A stretch of 56,389 bases of DNA from Acidimicrobiales bacterium (GTDB lineage: Bacteria > Actinomycetota > Acidimicrobiia > Acidimicrobiales > MedAcidi-G1), in NCBI GenBank assembly GCA_014239855.1, contig JAAZXY010000010.1, positions 1 to 56,389 of the forward strand. The letters are read 5' to 3'. The position numbers and the translations under genes were made by a program. Shown here piece by piece: positions 23,497 to 32,216 of the stretch (positions are counted from its first letter, which is position 1; each line of letters begins with the position of its first letter). The notes beneath the pieces were generated by a model. It worked only from the letters and a program-made list of their open reading frames with translations. It was not told where the DNA came from and made no database searches.

Positions 23497-24933
23497 TCAG
23501 CCGATGTCCATGTTGTGCATGACGTTCTTGACCACCATGTAGTGGTGGAGGCCCTCGGTGCCGCCCTCACGGCCGTAGCCGCTGGACTTCACGCCACCGA
23601 ACGGCGTCTCGGGCAGCGACGCCTCCAGGGTGTTGATCGAGAAGTTGCCGGCCTCGACCCGGTCGACCATCCGGTCGACGTAGTCGGCCCGGTTGGTGAA
23701 GCCGTAGGAGGCCAGGCCGAAGGGCACCGAGTTGGCCCGGTCGATCGCCGTGTCCAGTGAGTCGACGGGGTTCACGATGGCCACCGGGCCGAAGGGTTCC
23801 TCGCTCATGATCCGGGCGTCGTCACCGACGTCGGCCAGCACCGTGGGCTCGAAGAAGTAGCCCGCGTCGCCAAGGGGTCGGCCCCCCGTGGTCACGGTTC
23901 CACCATGGGCGCAGGCGTCCTCGACCAGTTCGGCCACCGCGGCGATCCGGCGGTCGTTGGCCATTGGCCCCATCACGACGTCGGGATCGGTGCCCGGACC
24001 GACCGGGATGCCCGTCGCCCCCCGGGTGACCCCGTCGAGGAAGCGCTCGTAGACGTCCTGGTGGACGAAGAAGCGGGTCGGCGAGGTGCAGACCTGCCCG
24101 GCGTTGCGCATGGCACGATCCGCGGACAGCGCGGCTGCCGCATCCACATCGGTGTCCTCACACACGATCACCGGGGCGTGCCCGCCCAGTTCCATCAGCA
24201 CCGGCGTCAGGTGCTGGGACGCCAGCCCGGTGAGGTGGCGACCGACGACGGTCGAGCCGGTGAAGGCCACCAGACGGATCGCTTCGCTCGGGATCAGGTG
24301 GCGGGAGATCTCGTCCGGGACGCCGAAGACGAGGTTCAGCACGCCGGGAGGCAGCCCCACCTCGTGGAACGCCCGGGCAATGTGCGCGGCACCGGCGGGG
24401 GTCTCCTCTGCCGCCTTCAGGATGATCGAACATCCCGACGCCAGAGCGCCCGCCAGCTTGCGGGCCGGCTGGCTGACCGGGAAGTTCCAGGGCGAGAAGG
24501 CGGCGACCGGGCCGATCGGCTGGTGGTGGACGACGTTGCGGGAGTCGGGGCCACTCGGGATGACCCGGCCGTAGGTCCGCATGGCCTCGCCGGCGTCCCA
24601 CTCGAAGAACTCGACACCTCGGATCACCTCGGCCCGGGCCTCGCCGAGTGGCTTTCCGTTCTCACGGGTGATGGCGTGGGCGATCTCCTCCTGACGGGAC
24701 CGGAGGAGGGCGGTGGCGGCGAGGATCACCCGGGAGCGTTCCCGGGGTGGCGTGGCACGCCATGTCTCGAAACCGGCCACCGCGGCGGCCAGGGCGTCGT
24801 CGAGATCACCGGCTCCGGCCACGGCGACCCGGCTGACCTCCTGTCCGGTCGCCGGGTCGATGACCGGAAGATCGTCGCCGGTCGTCCGCCAGGCCCCATC
24901 GATGTAGAGCTGAGTGTCGGGGTTGGTCGTCAT
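23497..24933 (-). CDS. Semialdehyde-type aldehyde dehydrogenase in the kynurenine operon
   Basis: A 478-residue ALDH. The catalytic Glu lies in LMELGGHAPVI and the Cys in NAGQVCTSPTRF, and the C-terminal ETPFGGVKSSGYGREGG is characteristic of succinate-semialdehyde dehydrogenase-like enzymes. In known tryptophan degradation an ALDH oxidises 2-aminomuconate semialdehyde. That step needs a prior decarboxylase (ACMSD), which is not in this window. The role here is thus either 2-aminomuconate semialdehyde or another semialdehyde. It follows tryptophan dioxygenase by 69 bp, which hold a 13-bp tandem repeat. Confidence 0.92.
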   Translation of the reverse strand: MTTNPDTQLYIDGAWRTTGDDLPVIDPATGQEVSRVAVAGAGDLDDALAAAVAGFETWRATPPRERSRVILAATALLRSRQEEIAHAITRENGKPLGEARAEVIRGVEFFEWDAGEAMRTYGRVIPSGPDSRNVVHHQPIGPVAAFSPWNFPVSQPARKLAGALASGCSIILKAAEETPAGAAHIARAFHEVGLPPGVLNLVFGVPDEISRHLIPSEAIRLVAFTGSTVVGRHLTGLASQHLTPVLMELGGHAPVIVCEDTDVDAAAALSADRAMRNAGQVCTSPTRFFVHQDVYERFLDGVTRGATGIPVGPGTDPDVVMGPMANDRRIAAVAELVEDACAHGGTVTTGGRPLGDAGYFFEPTVLADVGDDARIMSEEPFGPVAIVNPVDSLDTAIDRANSVPFGLASYGFTNRADYVDRMVDRVEAGNFSINTLEASLPETPFGGVKSSGYGREGGTEGLHHYMVVKNVMHNMDIG

Positions 24934-24982
24934 GGTCGGGATCTCGTCTCTCGGATTCGGTGACCGGTACAGGAACGGGTGA

Positions 24983-25008
24983 ACGGGTTTCAGAAACGGG
25001 TGTCAGAA
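24983..25008 (-). repeat. 13-bp tandem repeat over the kynA stop codon
   Basis: ACGGGTTTCAGAA (24983-24995) and ACGGGTGTCAGAA (24996-25008) differ at one base. The second contains the tryptophan dioxygenase stop (25003-25005). A partial copy starts at 24975. The period is not a multiple of three. Confidence 0.8.
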
Positions 25009-25839
25009 GCCGGCTCGGATGGCCCACAGGTCGGGAAAGGCCGGCCGGAAGAGGGTGGTGGCCAGGTAGGCGGCACCGTCGGAACCGCCGGTGCCCATGT
25101 TCGTGCCGATGGTCCGGCGGACCATCATCACGTGCCGGTAGCGCCACTCCTGGAGCCCCTCGTCGAGGTCGGTGAGGGTCTCGCACAGGCTGGCGAAACC
25201 GTCGTCGGCGTAGCAGGCCACGATGGCGGCCTGGACCCCCTCGTCCTCGATGACCGCCTGACGGACGTCGCGTTGGAGGGCGGCGGCCGGCAGGTCGTAT
25301 CCGGCCCGATCCAGAAGGTGGAGGACGCCGTCCCACAGGGTGGGTGCCTCGTATCGGGTCCGCAGTCGCTCGCCGTCCGCTCCCTGGAACCAGTCCACCT
25401 GCACCCGGTCCTTGATTCCGAGGAGGAACTCGAGTTCGCGGAACTGCGCCGACTGGAAGCCACTGGCGTTGGCCAGGAACGACCGGAAGCTGGCGAACTC
25501 GGCCGGGGTCATCGTCTCGAGCACGTCGACCTGTCCGACCAGGGTCTTGAGGATCTTCAGCACCCGCTTGAGGCGGTGCCCGGAGGCCTGGACCTTGTCG
25601 GCGTCGAGCAGGGTCATGACGTAGTCCAGTTCGTGCAGGAGCTGCTTGAACCAGAGTTCGTAGACCTGATGGATGACGATGAAGAGCGTCTCGTCGTGCT
25701 CCGGCTTCCCGGTCGCCGGGTCGATCGACACGCAACGCTGCAACGACAGGAGTTCGGGCACCATCAGGTAGCTGCCGTAGGTCAGGTCGTCCCGGTTGCT
25801 GAACGGGCTGCCGAACGGGTTCTCGAGGGGAAGGTTCAT
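25003..25839 (-). CDS. kynA: Tryptophan 2,3-dioxygenase
   Basis: A 278-residue haem dioxygenase converting L-tryptophan to N-formylkynurenine, the first step of the kynurenine pathway. Family signatures are present: LTYGSYLMVPELL, IHQVYELWFKQ (57-67), RFRELEFL-like QFRELEFLLG, and RHVMMVRRTIGTNMGTGGS, where His236 is the haem ligand. The ATG at 25839 follows GATGAGG and lies 10 bp after the kmo stop. A longer frame from 25890 would overlap kmo. The gene order puts it fourth among the catabolic genes of the operon. Confidence 0.96.
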   Translation of the reverse strand: MNLPLENPFGSPFSNRDDLTYGSYLMVPELLSLQRCVSIDPATGKPEHDETLFIVIHQVYELWFKQLLHELDYVMTLLDADKVQASGHRLKRVLKILKTLVGQVDVLETMTPAEFASFRSFLANASGFQSAQFRELEFLLGIKDRVQVDWFQGADGERLRTRYEAPTLWDGVLHLLDRAGYDLPAAALQRDVRQAVIEDEGVQAAIVACYADDGFASLCETLTDLDEGLQEWRYRHVMMVRRTIGTNMGTGGSDGAAYLATTLFRPAFPDLWAIRAGF

Positions 25840-25849
25840 GCGATCGACC

Positions 25850-27223
25850 TCATCGGACCGACAGGGCTCTCGGGTCAGCCAACGGATCAAGGGCCGGGAG
25901 TTCGGGCAGCGCGGCGACCAGGCCGTCGACGTCGACCGTCGGGTCGTCCAGGGCCGTCGTGAGGAGTTCGGCCTGGCGCTCGGCCCGGAGCCGGGCCTCG
26001 GCGTAGGGCATGGTCGAGAACATCACCATGTTGTAGCGGGGGCTGAGGTGCTCGGGGTGGCGGCGTTCCAGCTCGAGGGCCAACGACCGCCGGGCCACGT
26101 GGTCCGGATCGATCACCCCGGCCCGCATCTCGAGGTAGTTGTCCAACGCCATGTCGGCAATGGCGTCGGCGTCCGGCTTGCGTTCGATTTCGTAGGCACG
26201 GAAGGCAGCAGCCGGGTCATCGGGGGAATCCCGCAGGTGGCGATCCAGCGCCCGGACCGATTCCATGGCCAGGTTCATCCCCTGACCGTGGAACGGGACA
26301 ATGGCGTGTGCGGCATCACCGACCAGCACCGCCCGGTCCTCGTGGCTCCATCCGGTGGCCCGCATGGTGCCCAACGGACCCGTGGGATTGGCCTGGAACT
26401 GCTCGACCAGGTCGGGAACCAGCGGGGCGAAATCGGCGAACTCAGCACCGAAGAACTCCCGGACGGCGTCCGGCGTGTCGAGCGAGTCCATGGTGGCCGT
26501 GGGGGCGAACAGGGTGACCGTGAAGTCGCCGGTCGGGTTGGCCAGGGCGATCAGCATGAACTCGCCTCGGGGCCAGAGATGGAGGGCGTTGGGGTCCAGT
26601 CGGTGGCTCCCGCTCCCGGCCGGGGGCAGCGTGAGCTCCTTGTAGCCGTGGTCCAACCAGTCGGTGGTGAACCGGCAGGTGCCCTGCCCGACCATGGCGG
26701 CCCGCACCCGGGAACCGGCACCGTCGGCTCCGAACACCACGCCGAACGACTCGGTCCGACCGCCGGCGAATCCCAGGAGGGACCGGTCGAAGTCGACCGA
26801 TTCCAGTTCGGCCCCGAACTCGATCCTGACCCGTCCGGTGGCCTCGGCGTCGTCGAGCAGGATGGCGTTCAGGTCGGTGCGGGAAATGGAGTGGATGACC
26901 TCGTGGTCCCGGCTCCCGTAGGGGTGCAGCGCCGGCTCCGGGTCGCCCACGGCGTGGACCATCCGGCCTCGCATGGGGATGGTGAGCTCGTCGACCCGGT
27001 CGATGACGCCGACGTCGACGAGGGGCACGATGCCCCGGGTGGCCAGGGCCAGGTTGATCGACCGCCCGGCACCGACCCGGGTGCGTCGCAGGTCGGGCCG
27101 GCTCTCGTAGAGGGTCACCTCGTGGCCCTGACGGGCCAGATAGATCGACAGCAACGCTCCGGCCTGCCCGGCGCCCACCACGGCCAACGGACCGGTCGTG
27201 AGGCGGGAACCCGAGCCGGTCAT
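25850..27223 (-). CDS. kmo: Kynurenine 3-monooxygenase
   Basis: A 457-residue FAD monooxygenase converting kynurenine to 3-hydroxykynurenine with NADPH and oxygen. The N-terminal GAGQAGALLSIYLARQGHEV is the dinucleotide-binding fold. GRSINLALATRG and the GDAAHAIVPFHGQGMNLAME region are diagnostic for KMO. Its ATG overlaps the kynureninase stop (ATGA), so translation is coupled. A weakly hydrophobic C-terminus is present, but I see no clear membrane anchor such as eukaryotic KMO has. Confidence 0.96.
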   Translation of the reverse strand: MTGSGSRLTTGPLAVVGAGQAGALLSIYLARQGHEVTLYESRPDLRRTRVGAGRSINLALATRGIVPLVDVGVIDRVDELTIPMRGRMVHAVGDPEPALHPYGSRDHEVIHSISRTDLNAILLDDAEATGRVRIEFGAELESVDFDRSLLGFAGGRTESFGVVFGADGAGSRVRAAMVGQGTCRFTTDWLDHGYKELTLPPAGSGSHRLDPNALHLWPRGEFMLIALANPTGDFTVTLFAPTATMDSLDTPDAVREFFGAEFADFAPLVPDLVEQFQANPTGPLGTMRATGWSHEDRAVLVGDAAHAIVPFHGQGMNLAMESVRALDRHLRDSPDDPAAAFRAYEIERKPDADAIADMALDNYLEMRAGVIDPDHVARRSLALELERRHPEHLSPRYNMVMFSTMPYAEARLRAERQAELLTTALDDPTVDVDGLVAALPELPALDPLADPRALSVR

Positions 27224-28470
27224 GAGACGGTCTGATCCAGGACGTCGACCAGACGGTCGATGTCAGCGAACGAGTTGTAGAGCGGGACGGGGGCGACACG
27301 GATCACGTCGGGCTCGCGCCAGTCGCAGAACACGTGCTCCTCCTGCAGGGCCCGGAAGACCCGTTGGCCGTCACCGGCCACCACCCGCAGCGCGTGCTGG
27401 CACCCGCGCTCGGCCAGCGCCTTCGGGGTGACGTTCTCGACCCGCCCGGCGAGCGTCTCGGTCAGCCGCCGGTCGAGGTAGTCGATCTGGCGCTCGGCCT
27501 TGGCTCGTAGCGCAGCCATGCCGCCGACCCGGTCGACGAGGTCGAGCGATGCGCGCAGGGCCGCCATGGGCAGGACGGGGGCGTTGGAGAGCTGCCACGA
27601 CTCCACGGTGGGGATGGGAACGAACCGGGTGGCCATCTCGAACCGGGTCGCCGGGTCGGTCCCCCACCAGCCGAGGAACTTGGGCAGGTCCTGGTCATCC
27701 ACGTGGTCGTGGTGGACGAATGCCCCACCCACGCCGCCGGGACCGCCGTTGAGGTACTTGTAGGAGCACCAGACGGCGAAGTCGACCCCCCAGTCGTGGA
27801 GCTCCAGTTCGATGTTGCCAATGGCGTGGGCCAGATCGAAGCCGACGAGGGCACCCACCTCGTGTCCGGCGGCCACGATGTCGGCCATCGGTAGGACCTG
27901 TCCGGTGTAGTACTGGACACCGGGCAGGAGAACCACGGCCAGTTCGTCACCGTGCTCGGCAATGGCCGCCAGCAGGTCCTCGGGCCGGAGCACCTCCTCG
28001 CCTTCACGCGGCGAGACGGTGACCAACGACGTCTCGGGGTCAAGACCCCGTTGGCGGATCTGGGACTCGACCGCGAAGTGGTCCGAGGGGAAGGCGTGGT
28101 CCTCGATCAGGATCTTGTGCCGGTCGGCCGTCGGTCGGTAGAAGCTGACAAGGAGCAGGTGGAGGTTGACGGTCAGCGAGTTCATGGCCACCACCTCGTC
28201 GGGTCGCGCCCCGGTGATGTCGGCCAACTGCCGGGTCAGCAGGTCGTGGTAGCCCTTCCACGCCAGGTCCCCGGTGAAGTGGCCCTCGCCGCCCAGCGTC
28301 GCCCAACGATCGAGTTCGACGTTCACGTGGTCGCGTGCGGCCCTCGGGAGCGCCCCGAGGGAGTTGCCGATGAGGTAGGTCCCGTCGGGAAGTTCGAACT
28401 CGTGGCGCAGGTCGGCCAGCGGGTCAGCCGCGTCCAGTTCGGCCGCCGTCAGGAGCGTGCCGAGGCTCAC
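27220..28470 (-). CDS. kynU: Kynureninase
   Basis: A 416-residue PLP enzyme cleaving 3-hydroxykynurenine to 3-hydroxyanthranilate and alanine. The PLP lysine is in CSYKYLNGGPGG. GFDLAHAIGN and the YLIGNSLGALP opening are typical. The GTG at 28470 overlaps the stop of the 3-hydroxyanthranilate dioxygenase gene (GTGA), and the upstream extension to 28632 lies inside that gene. At the 3' end it is coupled to kmo by an ATGA overlap. Confidence 0.96.
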   Translation of the reverse strand: MSLGTLLTAAELDAADPLADLRHEFELPDGTYLIGNSLGALPRAARDHVNVELDRWATLGGEGHFTGDLAWKGYHDLLTRQLADITGARPDEVVAMNSLTVNLHLLLVSFYRPTADRHKILIEDHAFPSDHFAVESQIRQRGLDPETSLVTVSPREGEEVLRPEDLLAAIAEHGDELAVVLLPGVQYYTGQVLPMADIVAAGHEVGALVGFDLAHAIGNIELELHDWGVDFAVWCSYKYLNGGPGGVGGAFVHHDHVDDQDLPKFLGWWGTDPATRFEMATRFVPIPTVESWQLSNAPVLPMAALRASLDLVDRVGGMAALRAKAERQIDYLDRRLTETLAGRVENVTPKALAERGCQHALRVVAGDGQRVFRALQEEHVFCDWREPDVIRVAPVPLYNSFADIDRLVDVLDQTVS

Positions 28471-29021
28471 AGCCGGGCCCCGCTCCCCGGGTGCAGGGTC
28501 CCGCAGTGGGGACAGGTCCGGGCATCCTCGTCGTCGTTGAAGGCGGCGAAGAGCGGTGGGAGGTCCTTGTCGATGGCCTGGACCTGGAGTTCCACCCGAT
28601 GGACGAGGTGGGCGCACGAGAAGCAGGCCCACTCGAATCCGTCCAGTTCCCCGATGGGTCGCTGGTACTCGACGACCAGGCCGATCGAGTCGGGATCCGG
28701 ACGCTGGGGCGAATGCCGGACGCCCGGGGGAAGCAGGTAGACGTCGCCCTCGCGGATCGGCATGTGGAAGGGCGCCGTGCCCTCCTCGGGCCAGATCACC
28801 AGGTCCATGTCGCCCCGGATCTGGTGGAAGAACTCCTCACGGGGGTCGTCGTGGAAGTCGTTGCGCTGGTTGCCGCCGCCGACGATCATCACGATCATGT
28901 CGGCGTTCCGCCAGATCTGCCGGTTGGCCACCGGCGGGGTGAGCTCCTCACGGTGGTCCCGGATCCAGGCCCCGAGGTTGAACGGCCGTCGATCCAACGG
29001 ATCCGGGTCGTACTCGGTCAT
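28467..29021 (-). CDS. 3-hydroxyanthranilate 3,4-dioxygenase
   Basis: A 184-residue cupin dioxygenase opening the ring of 3-hydroxyanthranilate to 2-amino-3-carboxymuconate semialdehyde (ACMS). NDFHDDPREEFFHQIRGDM carries the Fe(II) ligands. Two C-terminal CxxC pairs (CFSCAH and CPHCGT) form the rubredoxin-like iron site of the bacterial enzymes. ACMS cyclises to quinolinate or is decarboxylated. The ATG at 29021 follows GGAG; an upstream extension would only add the tandem-repeat leader. It is the second gene of the MarR-led operon. Confidence 0.95.
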   Translation of the reverse strand: MTEYDPDPLDRRPFNLGAWIRDHREELTPPVANRQIWRNADMIVMIVGGGNQRNDFHDDPREEFFHQIRGDMDLVIWPEEGTAPFHMPIREGDVYLLPPGVRHSPQRPDPDSIGLVVEYQRPIGELDGFEWACFSCAHLVHRVELQVQAIDKDLPPLFAAFNDDEDARTCPHCGTLHPGSGARL

Positions 29022-29034
29022 GTCCGTCTCCACT

Positions 29035-29079
29035 CTGCTGTCAGAGGCCGTGCCGTCAGAGGCCCTGCTGTCAGAAGCC
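29035..29079 (-). repeat. 3 x 15-bp tandem repeat between marR and the 3-HAO gene
   Basis: CTGCTGTCAGAGGCC, GTGCCGTCAGAGGCC and CTGCTGTCAGAAGCC stand head to tail. On the minus strand, if read in frame with the dioxygenase, each copy encodes ASDSR or ASDGT. A weaker related stretch reaches the marR stop. The repeat fills the 70-bp gap between the two genes. Confidence 0.85.
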
Positions 29080-29091
29080 CCGCTGCCGCCG

Positions 29092-29565
29092 TCACCGTGC
29101 CGGGGTCCGGTCGTCAGCCGCCGCGCTGGCCGCCGACTCCAGGAATGCCGTGACCTCCCGCAACCGTCGGACCAGTTCGGTGAGATCGCCCGCACCGGCC
29201 AGTGCCTCGGCTTCCAGCCGGGTCGCCTCGTCCATCAGGGACTCGGTCAACGCCGAGCCCTCAGGTGTCAGGGCCACGACCCGCTGGCGTCGGTCCTCGG
29301 GACTGACCGTTCTGGTGACCAGGCCCCGTTCCTCGAGTCGTCGCAGGGCATGGGTCACCGTCGGCTGGGGGCTCAGCGAGGCGGTGGCCAGCTCGGCGAC
29401 GCGGAGTTCCCCGAGGTCGGCCAGGACGGCCAGCACCCGCCACTCGGACCGGGCCACGCCGGACCGGGTGAGGGCGGTGTAGAACGGTGCCGACAGCGTC
29501 TGGTCGGCCTGTCGGAGCAGGTACGGGAGATAACGACCCAGAAAGGTTGCCCGGCGTGACGACAT
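29092..29565 (-). CDS. MarR-family regulator of the kynurenine operon
   Basis: A 157-residue MarR/SlyA-like winged-helix repressor. SEWRVLAVLADLGELRVAEL and SPQPTVTHALRRLEERGLV form the DNA-binding helices, and VSPEDRRQRVVALTPEG is the wing. It is the first gene of the tryptophan-degradation operon and divergent from kynurenine formamidase, so it very probably controls both. MarR proteins usually sense small aromatic acids, which fits kynurenine or an anthranilate as ligand. Characterised bacterial kyn operons are usually under the Lrp/AsnC-type KynR, so this is a different control type. The start at 29565 has a promoter directly upstream. Confidence 0.92.
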   Translation of the reverse strand: MSSRRATFLGRYLPYLLRQADQTLSAPFYTALTRSGVARSEWRVLAVLADLGELRVAELATASLSPQPTVTHALRRLEERGLVTRTVSPEDRRQRVVALTPEGSALTESLMDEATRLEAEALAGAGDLTELVRRLREVTAFLESAASAAADDRTPAR

Positions 29566-29572
29566 GGCTCGC

Positions 29573-29601
29573 AGAATATATTCATACGAATCTAATGTCA
29601 A
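29573..29601 (-). promoter_or_regulatory. Kynurenine operon promoter with MarR operator-like palindrome
   Basis: On the minus strand TTGACA (29601-29596), a 17-bp spacer and TATTCT (29578-29573) form a near-consensus promoter ending 7 nt before the marR ATG. Within it lies the imperfect palindrome TATATTC-atac-GAATCTA (29577-29594, 6 of 7 pairs). This is a likely MarR site that would block the polymerase and could also serve the divergent formamidase gene. Confidence 0.7.
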
Positions 29602-29662
29602 CCTGTCGACGCCCCCGGCCCCTACCCGGCCACCCGACCGACGGACCAGAGGGACCTCCCAC

Positions 29663-30544
29663 ATGACGCTGAACTGGCCGTCGATGACCGACGCTGACCG
29701 GCAACGCGAGTACTCGCCGAGTTCCCGTGTCCCCGACGGCGACATCCAGCCCTACCTGACGGAGTACCGCCGGGCCAGCGACGCCGTGTGGGCCCGCATC
29801 CGAGAGCGGACCGACGCATCGACCCACGTCATCGCCTACGGGGATGCCGACTCCCAGACCATCGACGTGGCGGTGCCCACCACCGACCGGCCCGTTCCGC
29901 TGCTGGTCTTCATCCACGGCGGCTACTGGCAGCAGCTTTCCGCGGCGGACTCGCGTTTCCCGGCCGACGCCTGCCTGGCCCGGGGATGGGGCTTCGCGGC
30001 GATCGACTACACCCTCGCCCCGGAGGCGTCGCTCGACCAGATCGTCGACGAGTGCCGCCGGGCCATCCGTGTCCTGGCCGACCGGGCCGACTCACTGGGC
30101 ATCGACGCCACCCGCCTGGTGGTGGCCGGCCATTCGGCCGGCGCGCACCTGACGGCCATGGCAGCCATCAACCCCGAAGGCGACGACGGCGACCACACCG
30201 GAATCGCCGGCGCGGTCCTGGTGTCGGGGATCTTCGAACTGGAACCGTTGATCGGCACGTCGATCAACGAACAGCTGGGCCTCGACCGGGAGGCGGCCCG
30301 CCGGAACAGTCCGCTGGGGCTCGACGCGGCCGGCATGGCGACCGCCCTCGTGGCCTACGGGGCCGACGAGACCTCGGAGTTCAAGGCGCAGTCCGATGCC
30401 TTCGCCCGGCACCTCGAAGCGGCCGGCACGACGGTCACCATGCTGGAGGTCGCCGGACGAAACCACTTCGACGTCATCCTCGAACTGGCCGAACCCGCCA
30501 CGCCCCTGGGGGACGCCGTCGACCGCCTCGTCAGGTCAATCTGA
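29663..30544 (+). CDS. Kynurenine formamidase, alpha/beta-hydrolase type
   Basis: A 293-residue alpha/beta-hydrolase. HGGYW at 85-89 is the hallmark of the animal/fungal-type arylformamidases. The nucleophile is Ser158 in GHSAG, and the C-terminal GRNHFD holds the catalytic His. It would hydrolyse N-formylkynurenine to kynurenine, the step missing from the divergent operon. Most bacteria use the unrelated metal-dependent KynB, so this is a less usual solution. The ATG at 29663 was chosen; the frame from 29564 has an unlikely N-terminus, and an ATG at 29684 is also possible. Confidence 0.85.
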   Translation: MTLNWPSMTDADRQREYSPSSRVPDGDIQPYLTEYRRASDAVWARIRERTDASTHVIAYGDADSQTIDVAVPTTDRPVPLLVFIHGGYWQQLSAADSRFPADACLARGWGFAAIDYTLAPEASLDQIVDECRRAIRVLADRADSLGIDATRLVVAGHSAGAHLTAMAAINPEGDDGDHTGIAGAVLVSGIFELEPLIGTSINEQLGLDREAARRNSPLGLDAAGMATALVAYGADETSEFKAQSDAFARHLEAAGTTVTMLEVAGRNHFDVILELAEPATPLGDAVDRLVRSI

Positions 30545-30557
30545 GAAGCAGCCTGCG

Positions 30558-30602
30558 TTACCCCTGGCCGCCGGAGGCGACTTATCCCTGGCCGCCGGAG
30601 GC
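30558..30602 (-). repeat. In-frame duplication of the ilvC 3' end and stop
   Basis: The last 21 bp of ilvC including TAA (30582-30602, encoding ASGGQG-stop) are copied at 30558-30578 with one mismatch. The period is 24 bp, so the second stop is in frame with the first. Confidence 0.9.
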
Positions 30603-31613
30603 GTCCTGGACCGAGACCTTGCCGGCGCTGATCCACGGCATCATGGCCCGCAGCTCGGAGCCGACCTTCTCGATGCGATGCTCCCGGCCCTCTTCCTCGA
30701 GGCGGTAGAAGTTCTCACGTCCACCGTGGGCCTCGGCGACCCACTCCTCGGCGAAGACGCCGGTCTGGATCTCGGTGAGGATCTGCTTCATGGTGGCCCG
30801 CACGTCGTCGTTGACGACCCGGGGTCCACGTGACAGGTCGCCGTACTCGGCGGTGTCCGACACCGAGTAGCGCATGCCGCCGATGCCCTGTTCGTACATG
30901 AGGTCCACGATCAGCTTCAGTTCGTGGAGGCACTCGAAGTAGGCGATCTCCGGCTGGTACCCGGCGTCGACCAGCGTGTCGAAGCCGCTCCGGACCAACT
31001 CGGTCATCCCGCCACACAGCACGACCTGCTCACCGAACAGGTCGGTCTCGCACTCCTCGGTGAACGTGGTCTCGATGACCCCGGCCCGGGCGCCACCCAC
31101 GCCGTCGGCGTAGGCCAGGGCAAGGGCCTTGGCGCCACCGGTCGGGTCCTGCTCCACGGCGATGAGGCACGGCACGCCGCCGCCCTCCTCGTAGGTCCGG
31201 CGCACCAGGTGGCCGGGACCCTTGGGGGCGACCATGATCACGTCGACATCAGCCGGCGGAGCGATCAGGTCGAAGCGGATGTTGAAGCCGTGGGCGAACG
31301 CCAGGGCGTCACCGGCCGACAGGTTCGGGGCGATGTGCTCCTCGTAGACCGCTGCCTGATCGGTGTCGGGCAGCAGGATCATGATCACGTCGGCCCATGC
31401 CGACGCATCCGACAGGGACTTCACGGCCAGCCCGGCCTCGGACGCCTTGGCGGCCGACGACGAACCGTCGCGCAGGCCGACGCACACGTCGATGCCCGAC
31501 TCCTTCAGGTTGAGCGCGTGGGCATGGCCCTGGGAGCCGTAGCCGAGGATGGCCACCTTGCGCTCCGCGATCGCTGAACGGTCGACGTCCTTCTCGTAGT
31601 AGATGTTCGCCAC
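30582..31613 (-). CDS. ilvC: Ketol-acid reductoisomerase
   Basis: A 343-residue class I enzyme converting acetolactate to dihydroxyisovalerate (and the isoleucine analogue) with NADPH and Mg. The N-terminal Rossmann loop is [13 protein letters not shown], with a C-terminal knotted helical domain containing the ECLHELKLI acid ligands. The start is GTG at 31613 with GGAG upstream. It is the third enzyme gene of the ilvBNC operon behind the attenuator. Its last codons are duplicated downstream. Confidence 0.97.
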   Translation of the reverse strand: MANIYYEKDVDRSAIAERKVAILGYGSQGHAHALNLKESGIDVCVGLRDGSSSAAKASEAGLAVKSLSDASAWADVIMILLPDTDQAAVYEEHIAPNLSAGDALAFAHGFNIRFDLIAPPADVDVIMVAPKGPGHLVRRTYEEGGGVPCLIAVEQDPTGGAKALALAYADGVGGARAGVIETTFTEECETDLFGEQVVLCGGMTELVRSGFDTLVDAGYQPEIAYFECLHELKLIVDLMYEQGIGGMRYSVSDTAEYGDLSRGPRVVNDDVRATMKQILTEIQTGVFAEEWVAEAHGGRENFYRLEEEGREHRIEKVGSELRAMMPWISAGKVSVQDASGGQG

Positions 31614-31703
31614 TGGATTCTCCTGGCTTGTGGTCGGTCGGCCTCACGGCCGTATCGGTCTGGCTATCGGTAGATCTGAACTTCAGGGTGTTCGGTGGAC
31701 AGG

Positions 31704-32216
31704 TCAGTCCAGCGCATCGTCGAGGCTGGGCAGGGCCACCCGGCCCGTGCGCTGCAACTCGATGATGCCGTACTCGCGGAGCAGGTCCTCGAAATCGTCG
31801 ACCCGACGCGGCGGTCCGACGAGCGACAACATCATCCGGTCGGTGCCCAGGCTGAGGACCTTGCCGCCCGCCCGATCCAGGTGCTCCACGATCTCGTCGC
31901 GACGATCCGGTTCGGCGGTCACCGTGACCAGCATCAACTCGCGCTCCACGGAGTGGCCGGGGGCCAACTCGCGGATCTCGACCACGTTCACCAACTTGTC
32001 CAGCTGCTTGACGATCTGGTCCAGCGGGGCCGACTCGAGGTCGACCACCACGGTGATCCGACTCATGTCCTCGTCGTCGGTGGGCGCCACGGCCAGCGAC
32101 TCGATGTTGAAGGCCCGACGGGCGAACAGCGAGGCCACCCGGGCCAGCACGCCGGACTTGTTCTCGACGGTCACCACCAGCGTGTGGTAGCGGTGCTCCG
32201 GCTCGTGGACGTTCAT
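31704..32216 (-). CDS. ilvN: Acetolactate synthase small (regulatory) subunit
   Basis: A 170-residue regulatory subunit. The N-terminal ACT domain (VTVENKSGVLARVASLF) binds valine for feedback inhibition, and a second ACT-like C-terminal domain follows (ILREYGI-type end). Length and layout match IlvH/IlvN. It overlaps the ilvB stop by ATGA and so is translated with the catalytic subunit. 90 bp separate it from ilvC, with no separate promoter evident. Confidence 0.96.
   Translation of the reverse strand: MNVHEPEHRYHTLVVTVENKSGVLARVASLFARRAFNIESLAVAPTDDEDMSRITVVVDLESAPLDQIVKQLDKLVNVVEIRELAPGHSVERELMLVTVTAEPDRRDEIVEHLDRAGGKVLSLGTDRMMLSLVGPPRRVDDFEDLLREYGIIELQRTGRVALPSLDDALD

Noticed and set aside
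29035-29079. Tandem repeat considered as a CRISPR remnant
   Set aside because: The 15-bp units are contiguous with no spacers. None of the repeats in the window has the repeat-spacer structure of a CRISPR array.
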